Below, piece after piece: positions 7,737 through 16,918 of a stretch of 48,562 nucleotides of DNA. The notes below the pieces were generated by a model that did no database searches, had not been told where the DNA came from, and saw nothing but the letters and a program-made list of their open reading frames with translations. The position numbers were made by a program, and so were the translations under genes. Position 1 is the stretch's first letter, and every line of letters begins with the position of its first letter. The DNA lies in contig JAAZVL010000003.1 of NCBI GenBank assembly GCA_018623515.1, positions 1 to 48,562 on the forward strand, given 5' to 3'. Source of the DNA: Marinobacter sp. Lineage in GTDB: Bacteria > Pseudomonadota > Gammaproteobacteria > Pseudomonadales > Oleiphilaceae.

Positions 7737-9038
7737 TTAGTGATCGTGCCCGTCATCATGGTGGTGATCTTTTTCAGCAAGACCCAGCCAGGCAATGGCT
7801 GAGGCACTGAAACCAAGATCGATGGTCCGAACCACATCACCATCGGTGGCATCAACTTCGATCACAGACTGGTTGTGCAGCACGAACAGGCGCTCCTGGG
7901 CGGCAGACACGGTCACGGCCAGCGTGTCTTCCTCACCCGGCGCGCCCATCAGTTCGGCAGTGGTGATCAGTTCCCAGTCATGGGCCGGATCAAACAGCCG
8001 CAGGCCGCCGTCATCGCCGAGCACATAGAACACCTCGCCGTGGGTGGTGAAGCCCTGGGCGAGTCGGCCTACGCCCTCACCGAGTTCCAGTTCGTGGTAG
8101 ACCTCGGTGCTGGATTCCGGATGGATCGCGAACAGACGGTCACCGGCAATGCCAACCAGCTCCTCAACATCGTGATTTGCAACGAGGGTTCCGATGCGAG
8201 AGCCCTCCGCCAGGCCTTCCGGATTCTCCAGTTTGGTGGCGGGATAACCGGCTTCGTGCAGATCAATCACCAGAACGCCATCGCCGCAGCCAAAGCCAAG
8301 GCTATGGGCGTTGGCGGCGGCACCATGAAGCCGCGGGCAAGCTTGGCTGTAGCGTTCTTCAAATTCGAAGCTTCCACCGTCCAGGTGGTAGCGTTCGACG
8401 GCAGCCGGCAGCGTGCTGTCCGTGATCGAGCTGTCTCGATAGGTCACGAACAGGTGGCGATCAATCATCTTGGCAACGCCATGCATGTTGTTATCCAGCT
8501 GCAGGCTGGCAACGGTTGATCCGCTTCCCAGCGTCGCATCCGAAAACACGGTCACTTTCGAGCTGGCGGCGTCACCGCCGTCAAAGAAAACAACACCTTC
8601 GGACTCGCCGGAGGAATAATGCGTCGGCTTATGGTCGTTCAGAGTCAGGGACAGCATGCTCGGTGTCTCTGCGTAATCATGCATATGATCGCCGTGGTCC
8701 TCGGTGTAGAGCCCCCCGTCAACAAAAGACACGAGGTCGTCTCCACGCTGAATCGCTACCGCATACCGCTTGCCGGGCGAGGCGTAAAGGCGCGGTGCCT
8801 CGCCAGCCATCGCCATGGAGGCAAGCACTTCGCTGTTGTCGAGGTCCAGAACTTTAAGCTGCGAGGCATCAGTATCGAACAGGACCAGACGACCCGCGGT
8901 ATCAATATCCGCGTGCTCGTGCTCATCGTCAGAGCTACTGCTACCGCCGCAGGCGGCCAGCATTGCAGCCGAAACCATCAGCAACGACGAAGCCATGGGG
9001 CGCAGCGCAGAGGGAAATTGTCGGAATTGATCAGACAT
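7737..9038 (-). CDS. AztD-like zinc metallochaperone lipoprotein
   Basis: A 433-residue lipoprotein. The signal peptide ends in MLAAC, so C30 is the probable lipidated residue. The rest reads as repeated beta-propeller blades (for example RLVLFDTDASQLKVLDLDN, VLVIDLHEAGYP, VFYVLGDDGGLRLFD). His/Asp clusters occur after the lipobox (DDEHEHADID), near residue 110 (EDHGDHMHDY) and at the C-terminus (EKDHHHDDGHDH). This pattern matches AztD of Paracoccus, a periplasmic propeller that passes zinc to the binding protein AztC. Here the protein should instead be membrane-anchored. The start has GGAG about 8 bases upstream, and a palindromic Zur-type operator (9053-9066) lies just beyond. It is the first gene downstream of that operator. 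Orthology to AztD is inferred from architecture and context. Confidence 0.75.
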   Translation of the reverse strand: MSDQFRQFPSALRPMASSLLMVSAAMLAACGGSSSSDDEHEHADIDTAGRLVLFDTDASQLKVLDLDNSEVLASMAMAGEAPRLYASPGKRYAVAIQRGDDLVSFVDGGLYTEDHGDHMHDYAETPSMLSLTLNDHKPTHYSSGESEGVVFFDGGDAASSKVTVFSDATLGSGSTVASLQLDNNMHGVAKMIDRHLFVTYRDSSITDSTLPAAVERYHLDGGSFEFEERYSQACPRLHGAAANAHSLGFGCGDGVLVIDLHEAGYPATKLENPEGLAEGSRIGTLVANHDVEELVGIAGDRLFAIHPESSTEVYHELELGEGVGRLAQGFTTHGEVFYVLGDDGGLRLFDPAHDWELITTAELMGAPGEEDTLAVTVSAAQERLFVLHNQSVIEVDATDGDVVRTIDLGFSASAIAWLGLAEKDHHHDDGHDH

Positions 9039-9052
9039 CGAGAACTCCTTTT

Positions 9053-9066
9053 AATGTTATAACATT
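9053..9066. promoter_or_regulatory. Zur-type operator upstream of the AztD-like gene
   Basis: A perfect 14-base palindrome AATGTTATAACATT. It shares the core ATGTTATAACAT with the operators at 9782 and 25489. It lies immediately upstream of the ribosome-binding site of the AztD-like gene and 13 bases past the DUF1826 stop. Gammaproteobacterial Zur sites have GTTAT...ATAAC cores, so repression by Zur under zinc sufficiency is the natural reading. The zur gene is not in this window. Confidence 0.75.
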
Positions 9067-9078
9067 GCTAAACGTGTT

Positions 9079-9714
9079 TCAGGAAAGCCAGTCCAGTCCC
9101 AGAACCAGCCTGGGCGTATCACCCGGCGCGGGCGAGCGGTGAACGAGGCCACGACCTTCATTGCCAATCCAGTCCTCGCCTTTCAGAAGCGCAACCGCGC
9201 CTGTAGGTATGACCTGGATACTGATATCTGCTGCTTGCTGTTCCGGCAGCGGCCCCAAGGTTTCTGCCCGCACGACGTCGGTCTCCGCAAGCCATTCGGT
9301 ACCCCGCCCTGAATAGGTCACCAGCAACCGGGCGGGAACCCGGTCGGTGTGAAAGCGCGGACACATCGTGTCGGCCAACACATGCAATCGAACCCCAACG
9401 GCTGCCGGCTCGAACAGGCACCGATACATTGCAATCATTTCCTGGACGTCCGCCAGCCACGCCTCTGCGCCCGGGAGCTCCAAAGCCCAGCCCGGGAGAA
9501 TAGACTCAATGGACTCGTATTTTTCTTGGACCACAAAGCGCTCGAACTTGCCTATTGCAGACGCGAAACGATCCGCGAACGCCAGACAGCCGGAGGACAG
9601 TTCCCGCTGCCATACCGACAGGTTGACCTCGTCCCGGAAGATCTCCGTCAGACACTCCGGCTTACCACCGTGAATGGCCAAAGGCCCGGCAACCGAACTG
9701 GTTTTCACTGTCAT
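9079..9714 (-). CDS. DUF1826 family protein, zinc-starvation associated
   Basis: A 211-residue soluble protein with no signal peptide. I chose ATG 9714 because a full AGGAGG lies about 6 bases upstream; the frame stays open to 9780 but would then cover the Zur-type operator region. A conserved-looking block reads CPRFHTDRVPARLLVTYSGRG, followed by GAVALLKGEDWIG and LVHRSPAPG. The Cys/His/Asp spacing and the later histidine resemble a metal-site cupin or dioxygenase fold, but no catalytic activity is established. From memory, DUF1826 genes are recurrent members of Zur-controlled clusters. It is the first gene after the operator at 9782-9799 and is 40 bases upstream of the AztD-like gene, with a second operator between them. 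Confidence 0.75.
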   Translation of the reverse strand: MTVKTSSVAGPLAIHGGKPECLTEIFRDEVNLSVWQRELSSGCLAFADRFASAIGKFERFVVQEKYESIESILPGWALELPGAEAWLADVQEMIAMYRCLFEPAAVGVRLHVLADTMCPRFHTDRVPARLLVTYSGRGTEWLAETDVVRAETLGPLPEQQAADISIQVIPTGAVALLKGEDWIGNEGRGLVHRSPAPGDTPRLVLGLDWLS

Positions 9715-9781
9715 GAGCGCCCTCCTGAAACTTCGGACAAGGAATGAAATAAGAAACTCGTAACGTTTCGAGGCGGGCAAA

Positions 9782-9799
9782 TGTTATGTTATAACATAT
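9782..9799. promoter_or_regulatory. Zur-type operator upstream of the DUF1826 gene
   Basis: Read in gene direction (minus strand) the site is ATATGTTATAACATAACA, identical over 18 bases and in the same gene-relative orientation to the site at 25489-25506. The core is GTTATAACATAAC. It lies 67 bases upstream of ATG 9714. The exact match between two distant zinc loci is strong evidence for a shared regulator, most likely Zur. Confidence 0.85.
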
Positions 9800-9905
9800 C
9801 GACTGTAAAGCAGCCGTAATCGTGGCGAACATATACCGGAGACCGAAGAATACGGCATTTCCAGCTTCGTCTACCGCGCTCGCCACTAGCCCGGAGTTTG
9901 CCGGT

Positions 9906-9949
9906 AGCACTTAAGTTGTAATCCCCAAAGCAAGTTTCGGAATTACGAC
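9906..9949. repeat. 44-bp direct repeat, right copy
   Basis: Partner of the repeat at 4761-4804, with 41 of 44 identical bases in the same orientation. It covers the stop codon (9943-9945) of the wax ester synthase gene. With the left copy it brackets the zinc island. GTAATCC near the left end and GGAATTAC near the right end could pair as an imperfect stem. Confidence 0.9.
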
Positions 9950-11343
9950 CCGCCCGGAAAACGGTCCAGTTCGAGCACGCAGTCCTGCAAAAATGCCGAT
10001 GGGTCCGACATCACCGACTCGTCCGCCACCACACCGAACTGCACCTGACCGGCATAGCTGACGATGCTGATACCAACACCGATATCACCGGCCTGCGGCA
10101 CCCAGAACATCTGTTCGGTGATCCGGCAACCGGCCAGGTAGCGCGCTTCCCGTTTGCCGGGCACGTTCGACACCACCACCGACGCCTTGCGGTAGAACAC
10201 ATCCGCGATGGGCTGGCGCAACGGATCCGGAATCACCGAGGCGGTCGAAGCCAACCCCCAGGCTATCCCCGGCTGCCAGCTTTTTTTCAGCCGACGGGTT
10301 TCCTGCTTGATACGGTACAGGCGCTCCAAGGGGCTCTCACCATCCACCGGCAACGGAACAAACACGGTACCGAAGTAATTTCCCAGGGTTCCCGGTTGCG
10401 GTTTCAGCTCCTCGGGCAAACGGGCACGGATATCCACCGGTACAGCGGCGTGCATGACCGCCTCTGCCAACTCATCACCACTGAGCCCCAGCCGGGGCCG
10501 GGCTGCGGCCGCCACGCAGCTGAGCAACACATCGTTGATGGTGACGTTGGTGGATTCGGCAATGGAACGGAAGCGCTGAAGCGGGACCGGCGCTGACCAG
10601 CTGCAATGACGCCGGCCCAGCAACGGCCGCCGGAGTTCGGAGGGGGAATCTTCAGGCTCCACCAGGAAGTCAGTCACTTCATTCAGCAAGCGCAGGCCTT
10701 TGTGCGCATAGTGCTCAAGCCTTTGCCCCGCATGTTCCAGGGTGGCCGTCGCTGATCGGGATTCATCGGTCCCGGAATCCCGCTCCTGCTGCCCAGCCGC
10801 CAACTGTTCCAACCAGGTCTGGGCGGCACTGGTCCAGCGGGAAAACTCACCCTTCTCCGGCGCTCCATAAAGCGCCGGATGCTGTCTGGGTGACGCGGGA
10901 CAGAGCTGGTCAAAGACGCCCAGCAGGGACAGGCCGTCGGCATAGCAGTGGTGCATTCGCAGCACCAGCGCGGCGCCGCCCGGGGCGTTGGGTGCCAGCC
11001 AGAACTTCCACATTGGCCGGAACAGGGGCAGGGGTTCATTCAGCCGGGCGGACACCCACTCCTGCAACCCTTCGTCGGAGAAGCGCTCAATCACTACATC
11101 CAGGTGACGCCGTACATCGAATGCCGGATCGCGCTCCCACCACCAACTTGGGCCTCGCTTCACCGGCCGGTGCACAAAACGCTCCCAGGCAACCCAGTAT
11201 ATTTCGAGGAATTCACGAAAGCGGGGCGCTGTGAGCCCCTCGACCCTCAGCATCACGGTAATGGTCATCGGATTGTCCGGGCGCTCCAGTGCCAGCCAGG
11301 CCGAATCTGCAGGCAGCAGGAGATGCGTTTGCGCTTGACTCAA
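9943..11343 (-). CDS. Wax ester synthase/diacylglycerol acyltransferase (WS/DGAT)
   Basis: A 466-residue bifunctional acyltransferase that joins acyl-CoA to fatty alcohols (wax esters) or diacylglycerol (triacylglycerol) at the inner-membrane face. The catalytic HHxxxDG motif is at residues 131-137 (HHCYADG). Other family stretches are LLPADSAWLALE near the N-terminus, NDVLLSCVAAAARPRL and VVVSNVPGKREARYLAGCR. The length is normal for the family. The start is TTG 11343; no ATG occurs before the conserved N-terminal block and the ribosome-binding site is weak. The stop codon falls inside the right 44-bp repeat. Wax ester storage is characteristic of Marinobacter. The alpha/beta hydrolase gene diverges from it. 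Confidence 0.9.
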   Translation of the reverse strand: MSQAQTHLLLPADSAWLALERPDNPMTITVMLRVEGLTAPRFREFLEIYWVAWERFVHRPVKRGPSWWWERDPAFDVRRHLDVVIERFSDEGLQEWVSARLNEPLPLFRPMWKFWLAPNAPGGAALVLRMHHCYADGLSLLGVFDQLCPASPRQHPALYGAPEKGEFSRWTSAAQTWLEQLAAGQQERDSGTDESRSATATLEHAGQRLEHYAHKGLRLLNEVTDFLVEPEDSPSELRRPLLGRRHCSWSAPVPLQRFRSIAESTNVTINDVLLSCVAAAARPRLGLSGDELAEAVMHAAVPVDIRARLPEELKPQPGTLGNYFGTVFVPLPVDGESPLERLYRIKQETRRLKKSWQPGIAWGLASTASVIPDPLRQPIADVFYRKASVVVSNVPGKREARYLAGCRITEQMFWVPQAGDIGVGISIVSYAGQVQFGVVADESVMSDPSAFLQDCVLELDRFPGGS

Positions 11344-11668
11344 ACCTGAGGGTCCCCGGGATCAGAATGGTCCAATGGTACGTAAAAACCGAAAACGCAT
11401 TGTGCCAGACAACCCGGGAGGGCTCCACACGGCGACCGCCGCACACAGTTACAAAAAATTACACGTGAGTAACTGTTCAGTCCTATACTGGTTATAAGCC
11501 TTGATGCAATGGTTATTAGCGGGTCCGGGACCCTGTCTATTGGCCGGGGAATGCCGGAAAAAGCGCGTCCAGCGCCAATAAATGCCCGCCACCATCGCGG
11601 TACAACAAGGTTGCCAGCACAAACCAACACCAATAACCGACATTTGCAGTGCTGGGAGGAGAGCAGGT
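11344..11668. other. Divergent promoter region, WS/DGAT and hydrolase
   Basis: 325 bases between divergent genes, richer in A and T around 11450-11515. TATACT at 11484-11489 could be a -10 element for the hydrolase, but no good -35 lies at the right distance, so I do not call a promoter. No gene, repeat or hairpin stands out. Confidence 0.4.
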
Positions 11669-12592
11669 ATGAAAGCGAGCCATGTTCGCAAGCTGATCAA
11701 GCCCATTGAAAACGCCTACTCCGAGATGTTCTCGGGCAGGGTTTATCGCGTGGGCAAGGGCGCTGTTTCGGTCCGCAACCACAGTGGTGAGGCGGAGCAG
11801 ACGGTTATTGGTGTTCACGGCTTTCTGGAGAATCACTGCTACTTCACCCAGGCCTATGAGGGCGCCACCACCGAGTTGATCCTGCTGACCTGCAGCAACT
11901 ACCACATTCCGGTGAACGGAGTCACACCTGAAACACCGGATTGGGAAGTGGCGATCAAGCACCTTGAAGGCACCATCGAGTACGATGCCTGCATCCTGAA
12001 CCAGGCCCTGGCCAACCTGCCCACCACCCGTAATATCCGGGTTCACGGGCACTCCCGTGGCGGCGCAGTCATTCTGGAAGCCCTCAAGCAGCAACCAGAA
12101 CTCTACGAGGATGCGGAGATAGTGCTGGAGGCTCCGGTGCTGCCCCAGGGACGTCTGCACGCTCTTGTCACCATGCTGCTGGAGCCGGTCAGCCACGGTA
12201 TGTGGCCCTGGTTGATCCGACTGATCAACAGTGCCCCCCAGTCTGCCTATGGCCAGACGTTCTTCGGCAAGATGAATCCGCGCAAGAAACAGTTGCTGAG
12301 CAAACTGTTCTCTGCCACCAAGGATCACCTCACCATCGTTCGCAACATCGAGAACATCATGGACTGGATGACCCGGACCGACACCTCGGTGTACCAGCAC
12401 GTTCGCCATGGCACTTTCCTGATCCCGGCGGTGGACCGGATTCTGGACCGCTCGGCGATGCTGGCCAGTGCCCGCCAGAGCCCGACCACCATGCGGATCG
12501 TGGAGACCGAGGCACCCAGCCACTTTATCACCCTGGACAGCAAGGAATGGATTCCGGGATTCGAGACCCTGCCGGCCACCGCCCAGGGCTGA
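11669..12592 (+). CDS. Alpha/beta hydrolase family protein
   Basis: A 307-residue protein with a serine-hydrolase nucleophile elbow GHSRGG (S129) and an upstream GVHGFLENH segment that fits the oxyanion region after the first core strand. A late His (PSHFITLD, about 290) is a candidate third triad member. No signal peptide is seen. I chose ATG 11669 because GGGAGGAG lies 7 bases upstream. The substrate is unknown; its position opposite a wax ester synthase and near a PHA-system gene suggests lipid or polyester turnover, but that is only context. Confidence 0.75.
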   Translation: MKASHVRKLIKPIENAYSEMFSGRVYRVGKGAVSVRNHSGEAEQTVIGVHGFLENHCYFTQAYEGATTELILLTCSNYHIPVNGVTPETPDWEVAIKHLEGTIEYDACILNQALANLPTTRNIRVHGHSRGGAVILEALKQQPELYEDAEIVLEAPVLPQGRLHALVTMLLEPVSHGMWPWLIRLINSAPQSAYGQTFFGKMNPRKKQLLSKLFSATKDHLTIVRNIENIMDWMTRTDTSVYQHVRHGTFLIPAVDRILDRSAMLASARQSPTTMRIVETEAPSHFITLDSKEWIPGFETLPATAQG

Positions 12593-12660
12593 GCCTGCTG
12601 CATCTCCCGCTCCGCTCCGCTAAACTGGCGCCCCCACCCACGGTTTAGCGGAGCTGTCCC

Positions 12661-13410
12661 ATGTACCGTGACCGCCTGGTCGCCACCCCTGTTCATTCTG
12701 AAGCGGCAAGCCGGCTTCAGCGGTTGCTGCTGGCGTACCACGATTTCCGTCAGCACAAGGCAGCACACCCGCTGGTGGAGGAAACCTTCCAGGTTGCGAA
12801 CTGGCAGGCCAGGCGCCTCAAGGCCACTCACCGGGACCTGTACGATCACCCCGGCTACCATGCCGGCCTGGAATTCCTGCTCACCGATCTCTACGCACCC
12901 GCCGGCATGACTCACCGGGACGACAACATCGACCGGGTGTTCCCGAAAATGGTCAAATGGCTGCCGGACAACCTGCTGGATACCTTTGCCGGGCTGGTGG
13001 AACTGAACCTGGTAACCCAGGAACTGGACCTGGAGCTGGCTGAACTGCTCGGCCGGGATCTTCAGCTGATGACGGAACTTGATAGCCAGGCCTACTGCGA
13101 GGCCTACCGGGCAAGTCAGCGACTGGACGACCGGGCAAGGCAGATTGAGCTCGTGGCGGAAGTCGGTCAGCAGCTGGACCGCTACGTACGCAATCGTACT
13201 CTGGGGTGGCTGCTGTCCATGGCGAAAACACCGGCGGAAATGGCAGACCTGAGCGACCTGCACAGTTTTCTGCACCGGGGTTACAGTGCCTTCCGGAAGA
13301 TGGACAATGTCGATAGCCTGATTGAACGGCTGGTACGGCGGGAGAGGACGGTGATGGAACAGATTCTGGCGGGTCACCCGGCGCCGTTCGAGCTGCCGGG
13401 CAACCTCTAG
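12661..13410 (+). CDS. FFLEELY motif family protein
   Basis: A 249-residue, largely helical soluble protein. The segment YHAGLEFLLTDLYAPAGM corresponds to the FFLEELY motif for which the family is named. There is no signal peptide, membrane helix or recognisable catalytic motif. The start ATG 12661 has GGAG 7 bases upstream. It follows the hydrolase gene by 68 bases and may share its transcript. Function is unknown. Confidence 0.65.
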   Translation: MYRDRLVATPVHSEAASRLQRLLLAYHDFRQHKAAHPLVEETFQVANWQARRLKATHRDLYDHPGYHAGLEFLLTDLYAPAGMTHRDDNIDRVFPKMVKWLPDNLLDTFAGLVELNLVTQELDLELAELLGRDLQLMTELDSQAYCEAYRASQRLDDRARQIELVAEVGQQLDRYVRNRTLGWLLSMAKTPAEMADLSDLHSFLHRGYSAFRKMDNVDSLIERLVRRERTVMEQILAGHPAPFELPGNL

Positions 13411-13423
13411 AGAACCTGTCTGA

Positions 13424-13702
13424 TCAGGCCTTGATAATCTGGTCGAGCTGGCTGTGAATCTCCTGCTCGATCCGGTGCTTGAACGGCCGCAGCATCAGGC
13501 CGAGCTCCAGACGGATGTGCAGGTCATCCGGGGTGATATTCAGATGTCCCTTGACGCCGCTGCGTTTGAACTTCATCACATCACCTTCCCACTGGTAATG
13601 CACATCGAACTGTTTTGACAGGTCCTGGGCCAGGGTTTCCGCCGCCTCGCGGGCGTGTTCCTTGTCCAGGGAATGGGGGCGATGGACATCAATGACAGAC
13701 AT
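13424..13702 (-). CDS. Polyhydroxyalkanoic acid system family protein
   Basis: A 92-residue protein that matches the small PHA-system family: MSVIDVHRPHSLDKEHAREA, then QFDVHYQWEGDVMKFKRSGV and LHIRLELGLMLRPFKHRIE. Members are found near polyhydroxyalkanoate genes, but the biochemical role is unclear. No PHA synthase is visible in this window. It is convergent with the FFLEELY gene (13 bases between stops) and divergent from ubiE. Confidence 0.75.
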   Translation of the reverse strand: MSVIDVHRPHSLDKEHAREAAETLAQDLSKQFDVHYQWEGDVMKFKRSGVKGHLNITPDDLHIRLELGLMLRPFKHRIEQEIHSQLDQIIKA

Positions 13703-13817
13703 GGATCAGTTTTCTCTTCCAAATTGAAACGGTTTTACAGTGTAAGGCGGTATTAAACTTGTAGCCACCCCGCCAACCGTTAGAATACGGGGTTCAGATT
13801 CTGACAGGACAGCCCCC

Positions 13818-14609
13818 ATGAGCGAGCAGCAAACGCCAGCCAATCCGTCCGGCACCGGCAATGGCCAGGACGACGTTACCCATTTCGGTTTCCGCAACGT
13901 GCCGAAAAGCCAGAAGGCCGGCCAGGTGGCCGAGGTCTTCCACAGCGTGGCGGGCAAGTACGACCTCATGAACGACCTGATGTCCATGGGTATTCACCGG
14001 CTCTGGAAGCGGTTCACCATCGAGCTTTCCGGCGTCCGCCCGGGGCACCAGGTGCTGGACATTGCCGGAGGCACCGGCGACCTGACCATGAAGTTCTCGG
14101 ATCTCGTGGGTCCCTCCGGCAAGGTCGTCCTCGCCGACATCAATGCCTCCATGCTCCAGGTCGGCCGCAGCCGCCTGACGGACCGGGGTTACGCGGGCAA
14201 CATCGAGTATGTGCAGGCGGATGCCGAACACCTGCCCTTCCCCGACAACAACTTCAACGCGGTATCCATCGCTTTCGGTCTGCGCAATGTGACCGACAAG
14301 GACCAGGCCCTGCGTGACATGACCCGCGTGCTCAAACCCGGCGGCAAGCTCATGGTGCTGGAGTTCTCCAAACCCACCAACCCGCTGCTGAACAAGGCCT
14401 ATGACATGTACTCCTTCAACGCGCTGCCGCTGATGGGACAGCTGATCGCCGGCGACAGCGAGAGCTACAAGTACCTCGCCGAGTCCATCCGCATGCACCC
14501 GGATCAGGAAACCCTCAAGGGCATGATGGAGAACGCCGGCCTGGTGAACTGCCGCTACTACAACATGACCGGCGGCATCGTGGCCCTGCACGTGGGAATC
14601 AAGCCCTGA
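13818..14609 (+). CDS. ubiE: Ubiquinone/menaquinone C-methyltransferase UbiE
   Basis: A 263-residue SAM-dependent C-methyltransferase of quinone synthesis. Family signatures are [19 protein letters not shown] (about 40-58), the SAM-binding [13 protein letters not shown] and the second signature [17 protein letters not shown]. It acts on the benzoquinol ring in ubiquinone synthesis. It heads a tightly packed run: its TGA overlaps the ATG of ubiJ by one base, and ubiB, hisI, hisE and tatABC follow, the usual order in Pseudomonas-like genomes. Confidence 0.97.
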   Translation: MSEQQTPANPSGTGNGQDDVTHFGFRNVPKSQKAGQVAEVFHSVAGKYDLMNDLMSMGIHRLWKRFTIELSGVRPGHQVLDIAGGTGDLTMKFSDLVGPSGKVVLADINASMLQVGRSRLTDRGYAGNIEYVQADAEHLPFPDNNFNAVSIAFGLRNVTDKDQALRDMTRVLKPGGKLMVLEFSKPTNPLLNKAYDMYSFNALPLMGQLIAGDSESYKYLAESIRMHPDQETLKGMMENAGLVNCRYYNMTGGIVALHVGIKP

Positions 14610-15250
14610 TGTTTCCGGGCCCGACCCTGCAGGCTGCAGCCAGCTCCATCATCGAGACGGCCCTGAACCGGGCGCTCGAGCTGGATCCGGCCGGCCGCAT
14701 CTCCCTGCTGCAAGCACTGACGGGCCCGGTGCAACTCGACATAACCGCTCCGGTCCCACTGATCTGTAGCCTCGACCAGACCGGGGAACGGGTCCGGGTC
14801 AGCAGCCAGCCTCCGGAAGCACCGGCACTTCAGATCAGTGGCCGGCCGCTGGCCTTTGTCGCCCTGGCCGTCGGTGACGACCGGGTGTTCACGGACGGGC
14901 GGCTGAACGTGGTCGGTGATACCGGCCTCGCCCACCAGCTCCAGCGGGCCCTGAACCAGCTGGATCCCGACTGGGAAGCTGCCATGGCCCGGCATATCGG
15001 TGATGTCCCGGCGCACTTCCTTGGCAAGCGCCTGCGCAATGCCGTGCAATGGAGCCGGGAAGCAGTCCGCTCCATGAACGCGAATATCGAGGAGTACGTT
15101 CACGAAGAAAGCCGTGCCCTGCCGGGGCGACGGGAACTGGAAGCGACCTTCGGGGATATCGATGAGCTGAGCCTGCGAACCGACCGCCTGGAAGCCCGCC
15201 TCCGGCGGCTGGAAGACCGCGAAATCACTGACGAACCGGAGAACCCGTGA
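14609..15250 (+). CDS. ubiJ: Ubiquinone biosynthesis accessory factor UbiJ
   Basis: A 213-residue protein with an N-terminal SCP2-like lipid-binding domain (about 10-110) and a C-terminal coiled coil rich in Arg and Glu ([20 protein letters not shown], then [12 protein letters not shown]). UbiJ binds ubiquinone intermediates and serves the cytosolic Ubi complex with UbiK. Its place between ubiE and ubiB is diagnostic. It overlaps ubiE by one base and ubiB by four (GTGA), indicating coupled translation. Confidence 0.92.
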   Translation: MFPGPTLQAAASSIIETALNRALELDPAGRISLLQALTGPVQLDITAPVPLICSLDQTGERVRVSSQPPEAPALQISGRPLAFVALAVGDDRVFTDGRLNVVGDTGLAHQLQRALNQLDPDWEAAMARHIGDVPAHFLGKRLRNAVQWSREAVRSMNANIEEYVHEESRALPGRRELEATFGDIDELSLRTDRLEARLRRLEDREITDEPENP

Positions 15251-16890
15251 CCCGCCTGAGACGCCTGTTCCGAATTGCCTGGGTATTCTGCCGTTACCGC
15301 CTGGACACGTTTCTGCCCATCGCCGAGTTGCCTGCGCCCCTGAAAGTGTTTTTCCTGCTGGCTCCCTGGCACCTGTTCCCGCAGCCGAAACTGAGTCGCG
15401 GCGATCGGCTGCGGCTGGCGCTGGAAGAACTGGGGCCGGTGTTCGTGAAATTCGGCCAGATCCTGTCCACCCGGCGTGACCTGCTGCCGGATGACATGGC
15501 CGAGTCCCTGAAACAGCTGCAGGACCGGGTGCCACCGTTCTCCAGCGACACCGCCCGGAACATCATCGAAACCTCCCTGGGCAAGCCCGTCTCCGAGCTG
15601 TTTGCAGAGTTTTCCTCCGACCCCATGGCTTCCGCCTCGGTGGCGCAGGTCCATGCCGCCACCCTGCCGAACGGCCAGCGCGTGGTGGTCAAGGTGCTGC
15701 GGCCGGGCATCGAAAAGGTCATTCACCAGGACCTGGCGCTGATGTACCTGATGGCCGGCCTGCTGGAAAAATACTGGTCCGAGGGCAAGCGCCTGCACCC
15801 GGTGGACGTGGTCGCCGACTACGATTCCACCATCCACGACGAACTGGACCTCCAGCGCGAGGCCGCCAACGCCAGCCAGTTACGGCGCAACTTCGAGAAC
15901 TCGTCGCTGATCTACATCCCCTCCATCGACTGGGATTACACCCGCAAGTCGGTGCTGGTCATGGAACGCATCCACGGCATTCCCATCGCCGACGTGCCGG
16001 CACTGAAAGCGGCGGGCGTCAACATGAAGGTGCTGGCGGAAAAGGGCGTGGAAATCTTCTTCACCCAGGTGTTCCGGGACAGTTTCTTCCATGCCGACAT
16101 GCACCCGGGCAATATCTTCGTCGACGTTTCCAACCCGGCGGACCCGCGTTACATCGCCATCGACTTCGGCATTGTCGGCACCCTGGCCCCGGACGACCAG
16201 AGCTACCTGGCCCGCAACCTGCTGGCCTTCTTCCGCCGGGATTACCGGCAGGTGGCGCAGCTGCACATCCAGTCCGGCTGGGTGCCACCGGACACCCGGG
16301 TCAACGAGTTCGAGGCCGCCATCCGGACCGTATGCGAGCCAATCTTCGAGCGCCCGCTGAAAGACATTTCCTTCGGCCATTTCCTGTTGCGCCTGTTCCA
16401 GACTGCCCGGCGCTTCAACATGGAGGTCCAGCCCCAGCTGGTACTGCTGCAGAAAACCCTGCTCAATGTCGAGGGTCTGGGCCGCCAGCTTTATCCGGAA
16501 CTGGATCTCTGGAGCACTGCCCAACCGTTTCTCGAGGACTGGATGCGCAAGCGTATCGGTCCCTCCGGACTGCTGAAATCGCTGCAGACCCACCTGCCGT
16601 CGTGGCTGGAACAATCGCCGGAAATGCCGCAACTGATTCACGATGCCCTGCTGCAGATGCGACACGCCGGCCCCACCGAACAGCAAAACCGCGATACACT
16701 GGCACTGTTGCGACAGCAGCAGGCCCGGACCGAACGACGCTGGCGCCGCGCAGGCCTCGCCGTTGTCCTGGTGGCCGCGGCGGTCATCGGCACCCAGCCC
16801 GAGGCCCGGGCCTGGGTCGAGAATACACCGGCCTGGAGCTGGGCCCTTTTGGCTATCGCCGGCGGGCTTGTGCTGCGTGGCGGCCGTTAA
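15247..16890 (+). CDS. ubiB: Atypical kinase-like ubiquinone factor UbiB
   Basis: A 547-residue ADCK/UbiB-family protein. The family KxGQ element is [11 protein letters not shown], the A-rich loop is [10 protein letters not shown], the nucleotide-site lysine is in VVVKVLRPG, and the catalytic-loop and metal motifs are HADMHPGN and AIDFG. Two membrane segments end the protein ([16 protein letters not shown] and the final [12 protein letters not shown]), as expected for this inner-membrane family. It starts with GTG overlapping the ubiJ stop. UbiB is needed for ubiquinone synthesis, probably as an ATPase that handles lipid intermediates. Confidence 0.97.
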   Translation: MTRLRRLFRIAWVFCRYRLDTFLPIAELPAPLKVFFLLAPWHLFPQPKLSRGDRLRLALEELGPVFVKFGQILSTRRDLLPDDMAESLKQLQDRVPPFSSDTARNIIETSLGKPVSELFAEFSSDPMASASVAQVHAATLPNGQRVVVKVLRPGIEKVIHQDLALMYLMAGLLEKYWSEGKRLHPVDVVADYDSTIHDELDLQREAANASQLRRNFENSSLIYIPSIDWDYTRKSVLVMERIHGIPIADVPALKAAGVNMKVLAEKGVEIFFTQVFRDSFFHADMHPGNIFVDVSNPADPRYIAIDFGIVGTLAPDDQSYLARNLLAFFRRDYRQVAQLHIQSGWVPPDTRVNEFEAAIRTVCEPIFERPLKDISFGHFLLRLFQTARRFNMEVQPQLVLLQKTLLNVEGLGRQLYPELDLWSTAQPFLEDWMRKRIGPSGLLKSLQTHLPSWLEQSPEMPQLIHDALLQMRHAGPTEQQNRDTLALLRQQQARTERRWRRAGLAVVLVAAAVIGTQPEARAWVENTPAWSWALLAIAGGLVLRGGR

Positions 16891-16918
16891 CTATCAAGAC
16901 AAACCGGGATTCACATAA

